Shown: one piece after another, positions 6,115-6,115 of the stretch
Position numbering within the stretch: position 1 is the stretch's first letter
Layout of the letters: every line of letters begins with the position of its first letter
Assembly: GCA_945901965.1 (NCBI GenBank)
Contig: CAMDMN010000140.1
Location: 1-6,115 of the forward strand
DNA: 6,115 nucleotides
Origin: Legionella genomosp. 1
GTDB taxonomy: Bacteria > Pseudomonadota > Gammaproteobacteria > Legionellales > Legionellaceae
Direction of reading: 5' to 3'
Notes under the pieces: generated by a model
What the model was told of the DNA's origin: nothing
The model's database searches: none
What the model saw: only the letters and a program-made list of their open reading frames with translations
Position numbers and translations under genes: made by a program

Positions 6115-6115
6115 A

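Noticed and set aside
1..6115. Mobile element, CRISPR array, tRNA or defence island
   Set aside because: The window is tightly filled by conserved housekeeping genes with short spacers. I saw no long direct repeats, transposase motifs, tRNA-like cloverleaf or regularly spaced repeats.

Overview
This AT-rich window (roughly one-third G+C by eye) reads as chromosomal core DNA from a gammaproteobacterium. All six proteins look intact apart from the one cut by the window edge. I see no RNA genes, mobile elements, CRISPR arrays or phage genes. The AT-richness and the uppS-cdsA-rseP order with no dxr beside it would suit a host-associated lineage such as Legionellales. That placement is inference, not proof.

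The left half is read on the minus strand, from uppS (TTG start at 1802) through cdsA (start best placed at 1090) to the first part of rseP, which runs off the left edge. These are undecaprenyl diphosphate synthase (lipid carrier for peptidoglycan and surface glycans), CDP-diglyceride synthase (phospholipid precursor) and the site-2 intramembrane protease of the envelope-stress pathway. uppS and cdsA overlap by 8 bp and cdsA and rseP lie very close, so this is probably one operon.

A 132-bp divergent spacer (1803-1934) separates it from the plus-strand genes. These are gpmI (2,3-bisphosphoglycerate-independent phosphoglycerate mutase), an EnvC-like secreted coiled-coil/M23 protein whose start lies inside the end of gpmI, and, after a 109-bp spacer with two small inverted repeats, a C-terminal processing protease (CtpA/Prc family, S41).

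Apart from gpmI, the genes share an envelope theme: carrier-lipid and phospholipid synthesis on one side, septal-wall hydrolase activation and periplasmic proteolysis on the other. The most useful second-look points are a peptidase-fold protein that has lost nearly all its catalytic residues, as E. coli EnvC has, the missing dxr, the TTG start of uppS, and the structured spacer before ctpA. I did not find a convincing new system; this looks like an ordinary core region with some lineage-specific details.
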